The notes: generated by a model not told the origin, from the sequence alone. Shown: positions 15,970-23,376, counted from the first letter of the stretch. The stretch: DNA of 33,479 bases from Anabaena sp. FACHB-1237 (GCF_014696225.1 NZ_JACJPV010000042.1:1-33479); one strand, 5' to 3'. Made by a program: numbers and translations.

Positions 15970-18129
15970 ATGTTCACAAAACAACCAAAATACCACTGTA
16001 CTTTACAACTAAGTGAAGAAGATTGTGGTGCAGCTTGTTTAGCATCAATTTCTAAATATTATGGGCGTTTTCTCAGCATGACTAAAAGCCGAGAATCGGT
16101 AGGAACAGGACAATTAGGAACAACATTATTAGGATTAAAAAGAGGTTCAGAAAATCTAGGTTTTAATGCCAGAGCAGTGAAAGCATCTCCCGAAGTTATT
16201 GATAGAATCACAGAAATTACATTACCAGCGATTATTCATTGGCAAGGTTATCATTGGGTAGTTTTATATGGTAAAAAAGGCAAAAAATTTGTTATTGCCG
16301 ATCCTGCTGTGGGTATTCGTTACATTACCAAAGCAGAATTAGAAAAGGCTTGGCAAGGGGTAATGTTATTATTAGAACCCGATCCTGATCGCTTTTTTGA
16401 ACAACCCCAAGAAAAATCAAAAGGTGGTTTAATTCGCTTTTTTAGGAGAATTTTACCCTATCGTGGTCTACTAACTCATGTTTTATTAATTAATATTGTT
16501 CTTGGTTTATTAGCATTAGGAACACCAGTTTTAATTCAAATATTAACCGATGATGTTTTAGTCAGAGGAGATACACAACTTCTCACGGTTGTAATTGCCG
16601 CAGTGGTAGTAATGAGTTTATTTAGTGGAGGTTTACAAATCTTTCAGTCCCTGATGATTTCTCATTTTGGACAAAGATTACAATTAGGTTTAGTCCTAGA
16701 TTTTGGACGCAAATTATTACAATTACCTTTAAACTATTATGAAGCTCGACGTAGTGGAGAAATTACCAGTAGATTACGCGATATTGGCGAAATAAATCAG
16801 TTAATTTCCCAAATTGTTGTTATTTTACCCAGTCAATTTTTCATTGCGGTAATTTCCTTTGGTTTAATGTTATTTTATAGTTGGCAATTAACCATTGCAG
16901 TAATATTAATTGCCAGTGTTATGGCATTAGCAACATTACCATTTTTACCAATTTTGCAACAAAAAACCCGTAGTTTATTAGTCTTAGGAGCAGAAAATCA
17001 AGGTGTGTTAGTAGAAACATTTAAAGGTGCTCAAGTCATGAAAACTACTAACGCTGCTCCCCAATTTTGGGAAGAGTTTCAAAGTCGTTTTGGACGTTTA
17101 GCAAATTTAGCTTTTAGTACGGTTCAAATAGGAATTATTAACGGTACTGTTGCCAAAGTATTATCTACATTAGGAGGAGTAATATTATTAGGATTAGGTA
17201 GTATTTTAGTCATTCAAGGTAATTTAAGTATTGGACAAATGTTAGCTTTTAATGCTTTACAAATTAATGTTTTAGCTTTAATTAGTTCTTTGATTAGTTT
17301 CATTGATGAATATTTTAGATCCCAAACCGCAGTTTCTCGATTATTAGAAGTTATAGATGCAACTCCTGAAGTGGTAGGAGGAACTCAAAAACCAGTGGCT
17401 ACAATTGCTCCAGATGTAGATATTCATTGTTCTCATCTTAATTTTCATCATCCTGGAAGAATTGATTTATTAGAAGATTTTAATTTAAAAATTCCTGGAG
17501 GAAAAACTATTGCCTTAATTGGTAAGTCAGGATGTGGTAAAAGTACCTTAGCTAAATTACTTGCTGGTTTATATGAGTTGGATTCTGGTAATATTAGAAT
17601 TGGCGTTTTTAATATTCACGATATTGCTTTAGACTGTTTACGTCAACAAGTGGTTTATGTTCCCCAAGAACCGCATTTTTGGAGTCGTTCAATTTTAGAA
17701 AACTTTAGATTAGGAACTCCATCTATTAGTTTTGAAGAAATAGTTAAAGCCTGTGATATTGCTGATGCTGATGAATTTATTAGTCAATTACCTAATAAAT
17801 ATCAAACAGTATTAGGAGAATTTGGTGCAAACCTTTCTGGAGGACAAAGACAAAGATTAGCGATCGCTCGCGGAATACTCACAAATCCACCTATACTGAT
17901 ATTAGATGAAGCTACCGCAGGATTAGATCCTATCAGTGAAGTTCACGTTTTAGATCGTCTTTTAGAATATCGTAGAGGAAAAACCACAATTTTAATTACT
18001 CATCGTCCTAGTGTAATTCAACGTGCAGACTGGATTATTCTCATAGATAAAGGTCAGGTTAAACTGCAAGGTAATTTACAAACTTTTCATTCTTTACCTG
18101 GAGAACATTTACAGTTTTTAACTATATGA
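15970..18129 (+). CDS. C39 peptidase-containing ABC exporter (PCAT)
   Basis: Cuts double-glycine leaders and exports the released peptides across the plasma membrane. It has 719 residues. The C39 peptidase domain (1-130) has LQLSEEDCGAAC with the nucleophile Cys19 and the oxyanion Gln13, the catalytic His95 in YHWVVLYG, and Asp111 in IADPAVG, so the protease looks active. The transmembrane domain spans about 165-450. The nucleotide-binding domain has Walker A GKSGCGKST (518-526), the signature LSGGQRQRLAIARG (from 622), Walker B ILILDEATAGLD and the H-loop ITHRPS. The stop overlaps the ATG of the next precursor gene by four bases (ATGA), so that peptide is translationally coupled to its exporter. 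Clients are probably the precursors at 13899, 18126, 18708, 19479 (minus) and 19867. Confidence 0.95.
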   Translation: MFTKQPKYHCTLQLSEEDCGAACLASISKYYGRFLSMTKSRESVGTGQLGTTLLGLKRGSENLGFNARAVKASPEVIDRITEITLPAIIHWQGYHWVVLYGKKGKKFVIADPAVGIRYITKAELEKAWQGVMLLLEPDPDRFFEQPQEKSKGGLIRFFRRILPYRGLLTHVLLINIVLGLLALGTPVLIQILTDDVLVRGDTQLLTVVIAAVVVMSLFSGGLQIFQSLMISHFGQRLQLGLVLDFGRKLLQLPLNYYEARRSGEITSRLRDIGEINQLISQIVVILPSQFFIAVISFGLMLFYSWQLTIAVILIASVMALATLPFLPILQQKTRSLLVLGAENQGVLVETFKGAQVMKTTNAAPQFWEEFQSRFGRLANLAFSTVQIGIINGTVAKVLSTLGGVILLGLGSILVIQGNLSIGQMLAFNALQINVLALISSLISFIDEYFRSQTAVSRLLEVIDATPEVVGGTQKPVATIAPDVDIHCSHLNFHHPGRIDLLEDFNLKIPGGKTIALIGKSGCGKSTLAKLLAGLYELDSGNIRIGVFNIHDIALDCLRQQVVYVPQEPHFWSRSILENFRLGTPSISFEEIVKACDIADADEFISQLPNKYQTVLGEFGANLSGGQRQRLAIARGILTNPPILILDEATAGLDPISEVHVLDRLLEYRRGKTTILITHRPSVIQRADWIILIDKGQVKLQGNLQTFHSLPGEHLQFLTI

Positions 18130-18371
18130 ATAGTACTCAACATCAATTATTTACCACTCTTTCAAATTCAGAGCAAGAATCTATTATTGGTGGTCAAAAT
18201 AACCAAGTAAATGAACTAAATAATTATCTCAATAATATATTCTTCCAAAAAAATGACGTGGAAACAGAAGGAGTTAATAATGTAACTCTTACCACAGGAG
18301 AAAAACTCGCCCAAACCACTAAATATAAATTTTCGCAAGTTACTATTTATTTGTCATTTCCAGTCTTTTGA
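18126..18371 (+). CDS. Double-glycine precursor peptide overlapping the exporter gene
   Basis: An 81-residue precursor whose ATG overlaps the exporter stop (ATGA). The leader is residues 1-23, with TLSNSEQESIIGG as the double-glycine site. The predicted exported part (58 residues) is Asn/Gln-rich at the start (NNQVNELNNYLNNIFFQKND) and ends in the hydrophobic stretch VTIYLSFPVF. It contains no Cys and so could not form lanthionine or disulfide rings. The role is unknown. Coupling to the transporter supports it as a real gene and a real client. Confidence 0.75.
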   Translation: MNSTQHQLFTTLSNSEQESIIGGQNNQVNELNNYLNNIFFQKNDVETEGVNNVTLTTGEKLAQTTKYKFSQVTIYLSFPVF

Positions 18372-18514
18372 AAAATAGCTCAGACTCGATAATTTGCTAA
18401 TAATTAAAAGATTTATAACATATTATTTTTTATATTCAGTCTTGATATTTCGACTTAAAAATAGTTGAAATAGTGCTGAAAACCTAAAAATTAAAAAAAA
18501 TGATTTCCTCATCT

Positions 18515-18543
18515 ACCGATTTTTATTAAAAGTCGGTTTTTTC
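18515..18543 (+). terminator. Rho-independent terminator of the exporter operon
   Basis: ACCGATTTTT pairs with AAAAGTCGGT (one G-U pair), with a three-base loop, and is followed by a run of T. It lies about 145 bases after the stop of the precursor at 18126 and probably ends the transcript. Confidence 0.75.
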
Positions 18544-18634
18544 TTAGCTTTATTGAGATTTATTATTGTATATTTCCGAAGTATTAGATTCCGATATTTA
18601 AGATATTTCTCTAGGGTAATTTAATAATTAAAAA

Positions 18635-18672
18635 TTCTATTTATAAATAGAAATATAGGTTTTAAACACCTA
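18635..18672. promoter_or_regulatory. Two palindromes before the precursor gene at 18708
   Basis: A perfect 18-bp palindrome TTCTATTTATAAATAGAA (18635-18652) is followed by TAGGT-TTTAAAC-ACCTA (18656-18672), which ends 35 bases before the ATG. The second resembles the element at 13838-13857. They are candidates for an operator or leader hairpins; no known regulator motif is recognised. Confidence 0.4.
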
Positions 18673-18707
18673 CAATAAATCACTGAAAATAACTGAGGTA
18701 AATAGTT

Positions 18708-18929
18708 ATGTCACATCAAATGATCGCATCTAATTTAGTAATTGATTTAACCACAACAGAACAGGAATTATTAACAGGAGGATGTCATAGATTATTAGCA
18801 TCAGAAGAAAATCGAGAAGAAGAAAGAAAAGATGATGATGATCAAAGAGAAGATCAAACTACTAAAAGATATAACTTCTTAATTTATCGTCCCTTTATTT
18901 ATCGTCCTGCATACTTGGTTACAACTTAA
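18708..18929 (+). CDS. Double-glycine precursor peptide with a charged core
   Basis: A 73-residue precursor. The leader is MSHQMIASNLVIDL plus TTTEQELLTGG (1-25), homologous in protein and DNA to that of the gene at 19867. The predicted exported part (48 residues) starts with a single Cys right after the cleavage site (CHRLLAS). It continues with a very polar block (EENREEERKDDDDQREDQ) and ends in an aromatic, twice repeated motif: FLIYRPFIYRPAYLVTT, with two I-Y-R-P units. AGG in CTGAGGTAAA lies about ten bases before the ATG. Its own promoter elements and a terminator at 18973 suggest that it is expressed by itself. The function is unknown. Confidence 0.78.
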   Translation: MSHQMIASNLVIDLTTTEQELLTGGCHRLLASEENREEERKDDDDQREDQTTKRYNFLIYRPFIYRPAYLVTT

Positions 18930-18971
18930 TAATTTGGGTTTTCTCAAAGTTTAAATAAGGTGAAGTTTGCA

Positions 18972-19006
18972 GATCCCCGATTTATTAAAGATATCGGGGA
19001 TTTTTT
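18972..19006 (+). terminator. Palindromic repeat, CCCCGACTTCTT type, copy 3, acting as terminator
   Basis: GATCCCCGAT and ATCGGGGAT are separated by a short loop and followed by six T. It stands about 43 bases after the stop of the charged precursor. The stem sequence belongs to the same family as copies at 6657, 7160 and 29324, with the middle part changed. Confidence 0.75.
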
Positions 19007-19314
19007 GTGATATTTACTTATCAAGTAGAAGAATTTATCATAAAATTACTATCATCTATCATTTGAAGATAAATAATAAAATTGGGTATTTCATTGTATG
19101 ATTAACAGCAATATGAAAATATATAAAACCTCAGTTTTTAAAGATCCGATTTTTAATAAATGGAGTATCTTATTTCAAAGATGTCAATAAGAAGATATTA
19201 ACAGTAATGTAGAGACATTCTCTCGAACGTCTCTACAGATTTTATCAAATTTTCAGTTGAGAAGCATAACCATAGTCACTATGTTCTTATTGGTCATCAT
19301 TTCATCATTTGCTA
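19007..19314. other. Intergenic region with one inverted repeat, no gene seen
   Basis: The only structure is GTAGAGAC (19209-19216) with its inverted copy GTCTCTAC (19229-19236), a common dispersed hairpin of Nostocales genomes. A 25-codon frame near 19111 has no ribosome binding site and is not called. Confidence 0.5.
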
Positions 19315-19479
19315 CTATGACTCTCTTTCTCTTGGTACATAGTAACCACATCGAGCGCTGATGAAAATCCTTTTAGGACAGTAATGTTGTCCACCCATGA
19401 TAAATTCTTGTTGTTCTGCTGATATTTCAACAAGTAAATCAGTAAGTAGCTGGGATGAAATCTTATTAACTGACATCAT
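19315..19479 (-). CDS. Double-glycine precursor peptide with two cysteines (opposite strand)
   Basis: A 54-residue frame on the minus strand, from the ATG at 19479 (or 19476) to TAG at 19315-19317. The leader is MMSVNKISSQLLTDLLVE plus ISAEQQEFIMGG (1-30), the same pattern as the plus-strand precursors (compare TELSTEQQEVIAGG). The ribosome binding site context TGAGGTAAAATG is also the same as theirs (CTGAGGTAAA). The predicted exported part is 24 residues, with two Cys ten residues apart: QHYCPKRIFISARCGYYVP, then RERES. A disulfide loop is possible. Being short and antisense to its neighbours, it is easily missed. The leader and ribosome binding site make it convincing despite the size. Confidence 0.72.
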   Translation of the reverse strand: MMSVNKISSQLLTDLLVEISAEQQEFIMGGQHYCPKRIFISARCGYYVPRERES

Positions 19480-19866
19480 TTTACCTCATTGACTTAATTG
19501 GCATTAGCTGGTTTATTAGCTAACAATTAAAATATAACTATCATTGATAAGAAAATCATAATTCTCAAGCTGGATAATACATTTAATTCTGCACTGTCAT
19601 AAGAGATATTTTCTTCGTCAATTATCGCTTAACATATAAATACTTAATTATCACTTAATCATCGGAAATACAAGGAAATATTTACAAAAAGAGCATTTTT
19701 GATCATCGGAAAATAAAAAACCTCTCCAACTCTTGACTATATCAAAAGTTCTACTTTTCCAGTTAGATTTTATTGATATTTTGACCAAAAAATTTCTTAC
19801 TATAGAATAATTCAATTATTCTCAATATTATTCAAAATATATATAGAAGAACTGAGGTAAAAAAAT
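19480..19866. other. Divergent promoter region between two precursor genes
   Basis: These 387 bases separate the minus-strand two-Cys precursor from the plus-strand Gly/His precursor. For the minus gene, TTAGCT (19504-19509) and AGCTAA (19518-19523) form an inverted repeat 25 bases before its ATG. For the plus gene there is a promoter-like pair at 19781-19808 and the inverted repeat GAATAATT-C-AATTATTC at 19805-19821. No other gene is visible. Confidence 0.55.
19781..19808 (+). promoter_or_regulatory. Candidate sigma70-type promoter of the Gly/His-rich precursor
   Basis: TTGACC (19781-19786) and TAGAAT (19803-19808) are spaced by 16 bases. This would place a start near 19815 and give a leader of about 50 bases. 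The GAATAATT inverted repeat overlaps the -10 region, so a repressor could act here (inference). Confidence 0.45.
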
Positions 19867-20064
19867 ATGTCTCATCAAACCATTTCATCAGAATTGTTCA
19901 CAGAATTATCCACAGAACAACAAGAAGTTATTGCAGGAGGATATGGTTGGTATGGACATGGCTATGGACATCATGGCTACGGAGGACATGGCTATGGACA
20001 TCATGGCTACGGACCTGGTTATGGAAATGGTTGGTATGGACATAGACACCACCATTGGTGGTAA
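19867..20064 (+). CDS. Double-glycine precursor of a Gly/His/Tyr/Trp-rich peptide
   Basis: A 65-residue precursor. The leader is residues 1-25, MSHQTISSELF plus TELSTEQQEVIAGG, cut after Gly25 by analogy. The predicted exported part is 40 residues, made of 15 Gly, 10 His, 8 Tyr, 4 Trp and only three others (Pro, Asn, Arg). It opens YGWYGHGYGHHGYGG and ends WYGHRHHHWW. The middle is an exact 30-bp tandem duplication at DNA level. CTGAGGTAAA precedes the ATG. Such a composition suggests metal (Cu, Zn, Ni) or pigment binding, or a structural secreted peptide, but nothing in the sequence proves it. There are no Cys, Ser or Thr in the core, so lanthipeptide or disulfide chemistry is ruled out. Confidence 0.82.
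   Translation: MSHQTISSELFTELSTEQQEVIAGGYGWYGHGYGHHGYGGHGYGHHGYGPGYGNGWYGHRHHHWW
19954..20013 (+). repeat. Perfect tandem duplication of 30 bp inside the Gly/His-rich precursor
   Basis: Positions 19954-19983 and 19984-20013 are identical. Each codes for GHGYGHHGYG. Identity at third codon positions means the duplication is recent or kept uniform by recombination. Confidence 0.95.
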
Positions 20065-20099
20065 ATAATATATCTGTAAAAAATGGATACAGAGTAACG

Positions 20100-20255
20100 T
20101 TATTCACCAATCCAATCAAGTAAAATACTATTAACTAAATCAGGTGCTTCATCCTGTGGACAATGACTAATTCCTTCTAGAGAAATAAACTTTTTCACAG
20201 TAGAAAATACGGCTAACTCTTGAACAATCGCAACAGAAACTTTTAACCCTGCCAT
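20100..20255 (-). pseudogene. C-terminal remnant of an alpha/beta hydrolase
   Basis: A 51-residue minus-strand frame, from an ATG at 20255 to TAA at 20100-20102. It ends in LEGISHCPQDEAPDLVNSIL and LDWIGE. The piece ISHCPQDEAP with the catalytic His, followed by a terminal helix, is typical of the end of cyanobacterial alpha/beta-fold hydrolases. The nucleophile and acid parts are missing, and an in-frame TAA stands five codons before the ATG. It is therefore what remains of a lost gene next to the peptide cluster. Confidence 0.6.
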
Positions 20256-20297
20256 TGTAGCTGTTTCTTAATCAAATTCAATTCTGAGTATTTTAGG

Positions 20298-20318
20298 GGG
20301 TTTAGTATTTCTAAACCC
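20298..20318 (-). terminator. Hairpin after the 90-residue membrane protein gene
   Basis: GGGTTTAG and CTAAACCC form an 8-bp stem with the loop TATTT, 47 bases past the stop of the gene at 20365. On the minus strand it is followed by CCTAAAAT rather than a T run, so termination is only likely, not sure. Confidence 0.45.
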
Positions 20319-20364
20319 TATTTATTAACCATGTAAAATTACAAATCTGAACTCCAAAATCACT

Positions 20365-20637
20365 TTATCCGAAACTACTTAAAGACTTAAAAATATAACC
20401 AACCACAATACCTATCATTATTGCCCAAATTTGCCCACTTTTCACAAAAGTATTCCAGGCTTTTTCTATTTGTCCAAGAAGATCAGGATCTTTTATACTG
20501 GTATAATCACCAGTCATAAAAAAATGTGTGTGATCACCAGTTATGGAATTAATATGGGCAAAATTATGGAGAAAACTAATATGAACATTGAGATGCAAGT
20601 CTAAATTTCCTAACAGGAAATCATTTAAGTGTTCCAT
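20365..20637 (-). CDS. Hypothetical small membrane protein
   Basis: A 90-residue protein from the ATG at 20637. The N-terminal 50 residues are rich in His, Asn and Asp (DLHLNVHISFLHNFAHI and TGDHTHFFMTGDY). The middle is a short charged helix (KDPDLLGQIEKAW). The C-terminus has one membrane span, WAIMIGIVVGYIFKSLSSF. No family is recognised. It lies 40 bases downstream of larB on the same strand and could be co-transcribed. It may be a peripheral, metal-associated membrane protein, but this is speculation from composition. Confidence 0.5.
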   Translation of the reverse strand: MEHLNDFLLGNLDLHLNVHISFLHNFAHINSITGDHTHFFMTGDYTSIKDPDLLGQIEKAWNTFVKSGQIWAIMIGIVVGYIFKSLSSFG

Positions 20638-20677
20638 AATATCAATACCGTAATTATACGCAATTCCTACTTCTACT

Positions 20678-21466
20678 TTAATCTGTTGTTTTTGTCAAGG
20701 GTAATTTTGCGGAAGTTCTTAAAATTTGCCCGGCTAAAACTGCTGCACCAAAACCATTATCAATGTTAACGACTCCTATACCTGCTGCACAGGAATTAAG
20801 CATGGTTAATAAAGGTGCTAATCCAGAAAAATTTGCCCCATATCCGATACTAGTGGGAACAGCGATTACAGGACAGTCTACTAAACCTGCAACTACGCTA
20901 GGTAAAGCTCCTTCCATCCCTGCGACCACAATTAACACTGATGCTGATTCTAGCAGATGACGGTTATTAAGTAAACGATGAATACCTGCAATTCCCACAT
21001 CCCAAAGACGTAGTACATCAAAACCATGTAATTCTGCGGTTATCGCAGCTTCTTCTGCAATGGGTAAGTCGGCAGTTCCGGCGGATATAATACCAATTTT
21101 ACCAGGATATTTGATAGATATTTCACTGTTAATAATAGCGCAAATTCTGGCCTGTGGATAATATTGTAAACCTCGTACTTTTTTCTGTAGTTCAGCATAA
21201 ATATGAAGTTGAATGCGAGTGGCCATAACTATGGAAGAGCGATCGCGCATCACTTCCATAATTTGATAAATTTGATCTACGGTTTTATCTTGTCCCCAAA
21301 TAACTTCCGGGAAACCAGTTCTTAATTGACGATGATGATCTATTTTGGCAAAATCTCCCACAGATTGATAAGCTAAATCTTTGAGGGATGCAAAAGCGGT
21401 ATCTGGGGTAATTGTACCATTGGCCACAGATTCTAAGAGCGATCGCAAATTTTCAGGTTGATGCAC
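20678..21466 (-). CDS. larB: Nickel-pincer cofactor biosynthesis protein LarB
   Basis: Carboxylates and hydrolyses nicotinic acid adenine dinucleotide, the first step towards the nickel-pincer nucleotide of lactate racemase-type enzymes. The 262-residue protein starts HQPENLRSLLESVANGTITP, as in family members. Its C-terminal half is a PurE-like domain with KIGIISAGTADLPIAEEAA, then WDVGIAGIHRLL, VVAGMEGALPSVVAGL and PTSIGYGANFSGLAPLLTML. The start is GTG at 21466, without a clear ribosome binding site. larC, larE and larA are not in this window. The gene upstream on the same strand encodes a family 5 substrate-binding lipoprotein, some of whose relatives bind nickel, but a link is only suggestive. 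Confidence 0.9.
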   Translation of the reverse strand: MHQPENLRSLLESVANGTITPDTAFASLKDLAYQSVGDFAKIDHHRQLRTGFPEVIWGQDKTVDQIYQIMEVMRDRSSIVMATRIQLHIYAELQKKVRGLQYYPQARICAIINSEISIKYPGKIGIISAGTADLPIAEEAAITAELHGFDVLRLWDVGIAGIHRLLNNRHLLESASVLIVVAGMEGALPSVVAGLVDCPVIAVPTSIGYGANFSGLAPLLTMLNSCAAGIGVVNIDNGFGAAVLAGQILRTSAKLPLTKTTD

Positions 21467-21535
21467 AGTAATTTACTAATTGTTGACTAGTGATAGGTAA
21501 TAAATAATTATTAATTGTCTATTGTCCATTGTCAA

Positions 21536-23317
21536 TTATTGGGTGATTTTAATTTCGTGAATATTCCAAAAAGCACCTCCTAAAGCAGAAAATTGAATCC
21601 CTTGAAAACGGTTACGAATAGCAGACATAGCATAGGAATTAACCAAATAAATAAAAGGTAAATATTCCTGAGTTAATTGTTGACTTTCGCCATAAATTTG
21701 TTTTAACTTATCCTCATCAAATTCCTGCGCTCCTTGAATATAAAGATCATTAATTTTCCTTTCCCAGTCAGCAACTTCCCAACCTTCAATGGGTTTTTGT
21801 CCTGCTTGGGGTTTTTGATTAAACATATGTAAACCTCCTTCTGGTGACCAAACATTTGCACCATCGTTAGGTTCTAAACCACCAGTTAAACCTATTAAAC
21901 AAGCATCCCAGTCCAAAGTATTAGAAAGTTTATCTATAAAAGTATTCCAAGCTAAAGGAGTAAAATCAACTTGAATACCAATTTTACCTAAATCTTGTTT
22001 AATTTGTGAACCCATAGACTCCCTAATTTTATTACCTGCATTAGTTAATAATCCAAATCTCACTTGATTACCTTCAGCATCTTCTAAGAGATTTTTGTCA
22101 TTATATTTAAACCCGGCTTTTAGTAATAATTCCTTGGCTTTCTCAGGATTATATTTATAAACCTTTAAACCTTTTTCTGGAGGTAAATAATAAGGACTTT
22201 GTACAGAAATAGGGGAATTTTGAAATGTTCCTAAACCACGAAAAGTATTATTTAACATGGTTTGTCTATCAATAGCATAAGCTACAGCTTGACGAAATTG
22301 TACATTATTAAACCATTTAGATTTAATGGGTTCAACTAATGGTTTACCTTCTCTTTTTCCCTTGTTCAAATTAAAGGAAATAAAGGAAGTAGCAGAACTT
22401 GGACCACCATTATATATTTTAAAATTACCTTGTTTTTCCTGGGCTTTTAACAATGAAAAATAATCAGGAGCAACAGCAATAGTATCTAAATCTCCAGAAC
22501 GAAATTGTAATAATGAAGTATCTGTTGATTCGACAATTTGCCAAACAATACGTTCTATATACGGTTGAGGTTTACCTTGAGTATCTTTTCTCCAATAGTA
22601 GGGGTTACGACGAAAAATTACCCGTTGACTAGTATCATATCTTTCTAATTTATAAGGTCCATTCACAATAAGTTCTTGTGGAGGAGTATCCACTCCCCAT
22701 TTACTTAAAAATAAAGGTTTACCATCTTGATCTTTATTAATAGTTGATTCTTTTAACACATGAGCAGGTAAAATTGATGCTCCAGTATTTAATAAAAAAG
22801 GTCTAAAGGGTTCAGGTACACTAAATTCTACTCTGCGGTTATCTATTTTTTTCACTGTTGGTAATTTACGTTCTTTACCAATTCTTAAAACGTCTCTGGT
22901 ATCTGTGGGAATTGCTTCATTGAGATAAATATCCTTATAGGTAAATACTACGTCATCTACTGTTAATGGTTGTCCATCTGACCATTTTAAACCTTCGCGC
23001 ATGGTAAAGGTAATTTTGGTTTTATCTGGTGATATTTCCCAAGATTTGGCTAATGATCCTTCTAGTTTACCATTAATGGGATTTTGAGTTAATAATCCTT
23101 CATAAGTATAACCGAAAATATTGGGAGATTCGGAACTTAATGCAGCGTTAAATGTTTTAGGATCGCTCAGAATACTTGTGACTAGTTGGGGAATTTTTTC
23201 GCTTTTTTTGGTTAATTTAGTTGGGTTACAAGCGGTCATTGTGATGGCTAAAAATGCAATGATGATAATTAACCAGAGAGGTTTTTTATGAGAGAGAATT
23301 TTTGTTGTTAAGGTCAC
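21536..23317 (-). CDS. Family 5 ABC transporter substrate-binding lipoprotein
   Basis: A periplasm-facing binding protein for oligopeptides or a related ligand (SBP_bac_5; DppA/OppA/NikA group). It has 593 residues. The signal segment PLWLIIIIAFLAITMTACNP ends in the lipobox MTAC. The family signature follows: LAKSWEISPDKTKITFTMRE, then GLKWSDGQPLTVDDVVFTY. Later come VQFRQAVAYAIDRQTMLNN and YNPEKAKELLLKAGFKY. The start is GTG at 23317, with AGGAAG about seven bases upstream. No permease or ATPase genes lie next to it, so it must use a transporter encoded elsewhere. The ligand cannot be read from the sequence. Confidence 0.92.
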   Translation of the reverse strand: MTLTTKILSHKKPLWLIIIIAFLAITMTACNPTKLTKKSEKIPQLVTSILSDPKTFNAALSSESPNIFGYTYEGLLTQNPINGKLEGSLAKSWEISPDKTKITFTMREGLKWSDGQPLTVDDVVFTYKDIYLNEAIPTDTRDVLRIGKERKLPTVKKIDNRRVEFSVPEPFRPFLLNTGASILPAHVLKESTINKDQDGKPLFLSKWGVDTPPQELIVNGPYKLERYDTSQRVIFRRNPYYWRKDTQGKPQPYIERIVWQIVESTDTSLLQFRSGDLDTIAVAPDYFSLLKAQEKQGNFKIYNGGPSSATSFISFNLNKGKREGKPLVEPIKSKWFNNVQFRQAVAYAIDRQTMLNNTFRGLGTFQNSPISVQSPYYLPPEKGLKVYKYNPEKAKELLLKAGFKYNDKNLLEDAEGNQVRFGLLTNAGNKIRESMGSQIKQDLGKIGIQVDFTPLAWNTFIDKLSNTLDWDACLIGLTGGLEPNDGANVWSPEGGLHMFNQKPQAGQKPIEGWEVADWERKINDLYIQGAQEFDEDKLKQIYGESQQLTQEYLPFIYLVNSYAMSAIRNRFQGIQFSALGGAFWNIHEIKITQ

Positions 23318-23376
23318 TTTAATCTTCCTGGTAAATATAAATTGACTATATAAAATTATCTACTTTTGTTCATATT

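Larger units (their letters stand above)
18372..18707. other. Intergenic region between two precursor genes
   Basis: This 336-base stretch holds a terminator-like hairpin at 18515-18543 and a perfect 18-bp palindrome TTCTATTTATAAATAGAA at 18635-18652. It also has TAGGT-N7-ACCTA at 18656-18672, and the ribosome binding site of the next gene (CTGAGGTAAA). No further gene is seen on either strand. Confidence 0.6.

Noticed and set aside
19111..19188. 25-codon plus-strand frame MKIYKTSVFKDPIF as a further precursor
   Set aside because: It lacks a double-glycine leader and a ribosome binding site, unlike the five accepted precursors.
19928..20119. Minus-strand open frame rich in His and Val over the Gly/His precursor
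   Set aside because: It is the mirror of the repeated plus-strand codons, has no ribosome binding site, and its repeat pattern is fully explained by the 30-bp duplication of the real gene.
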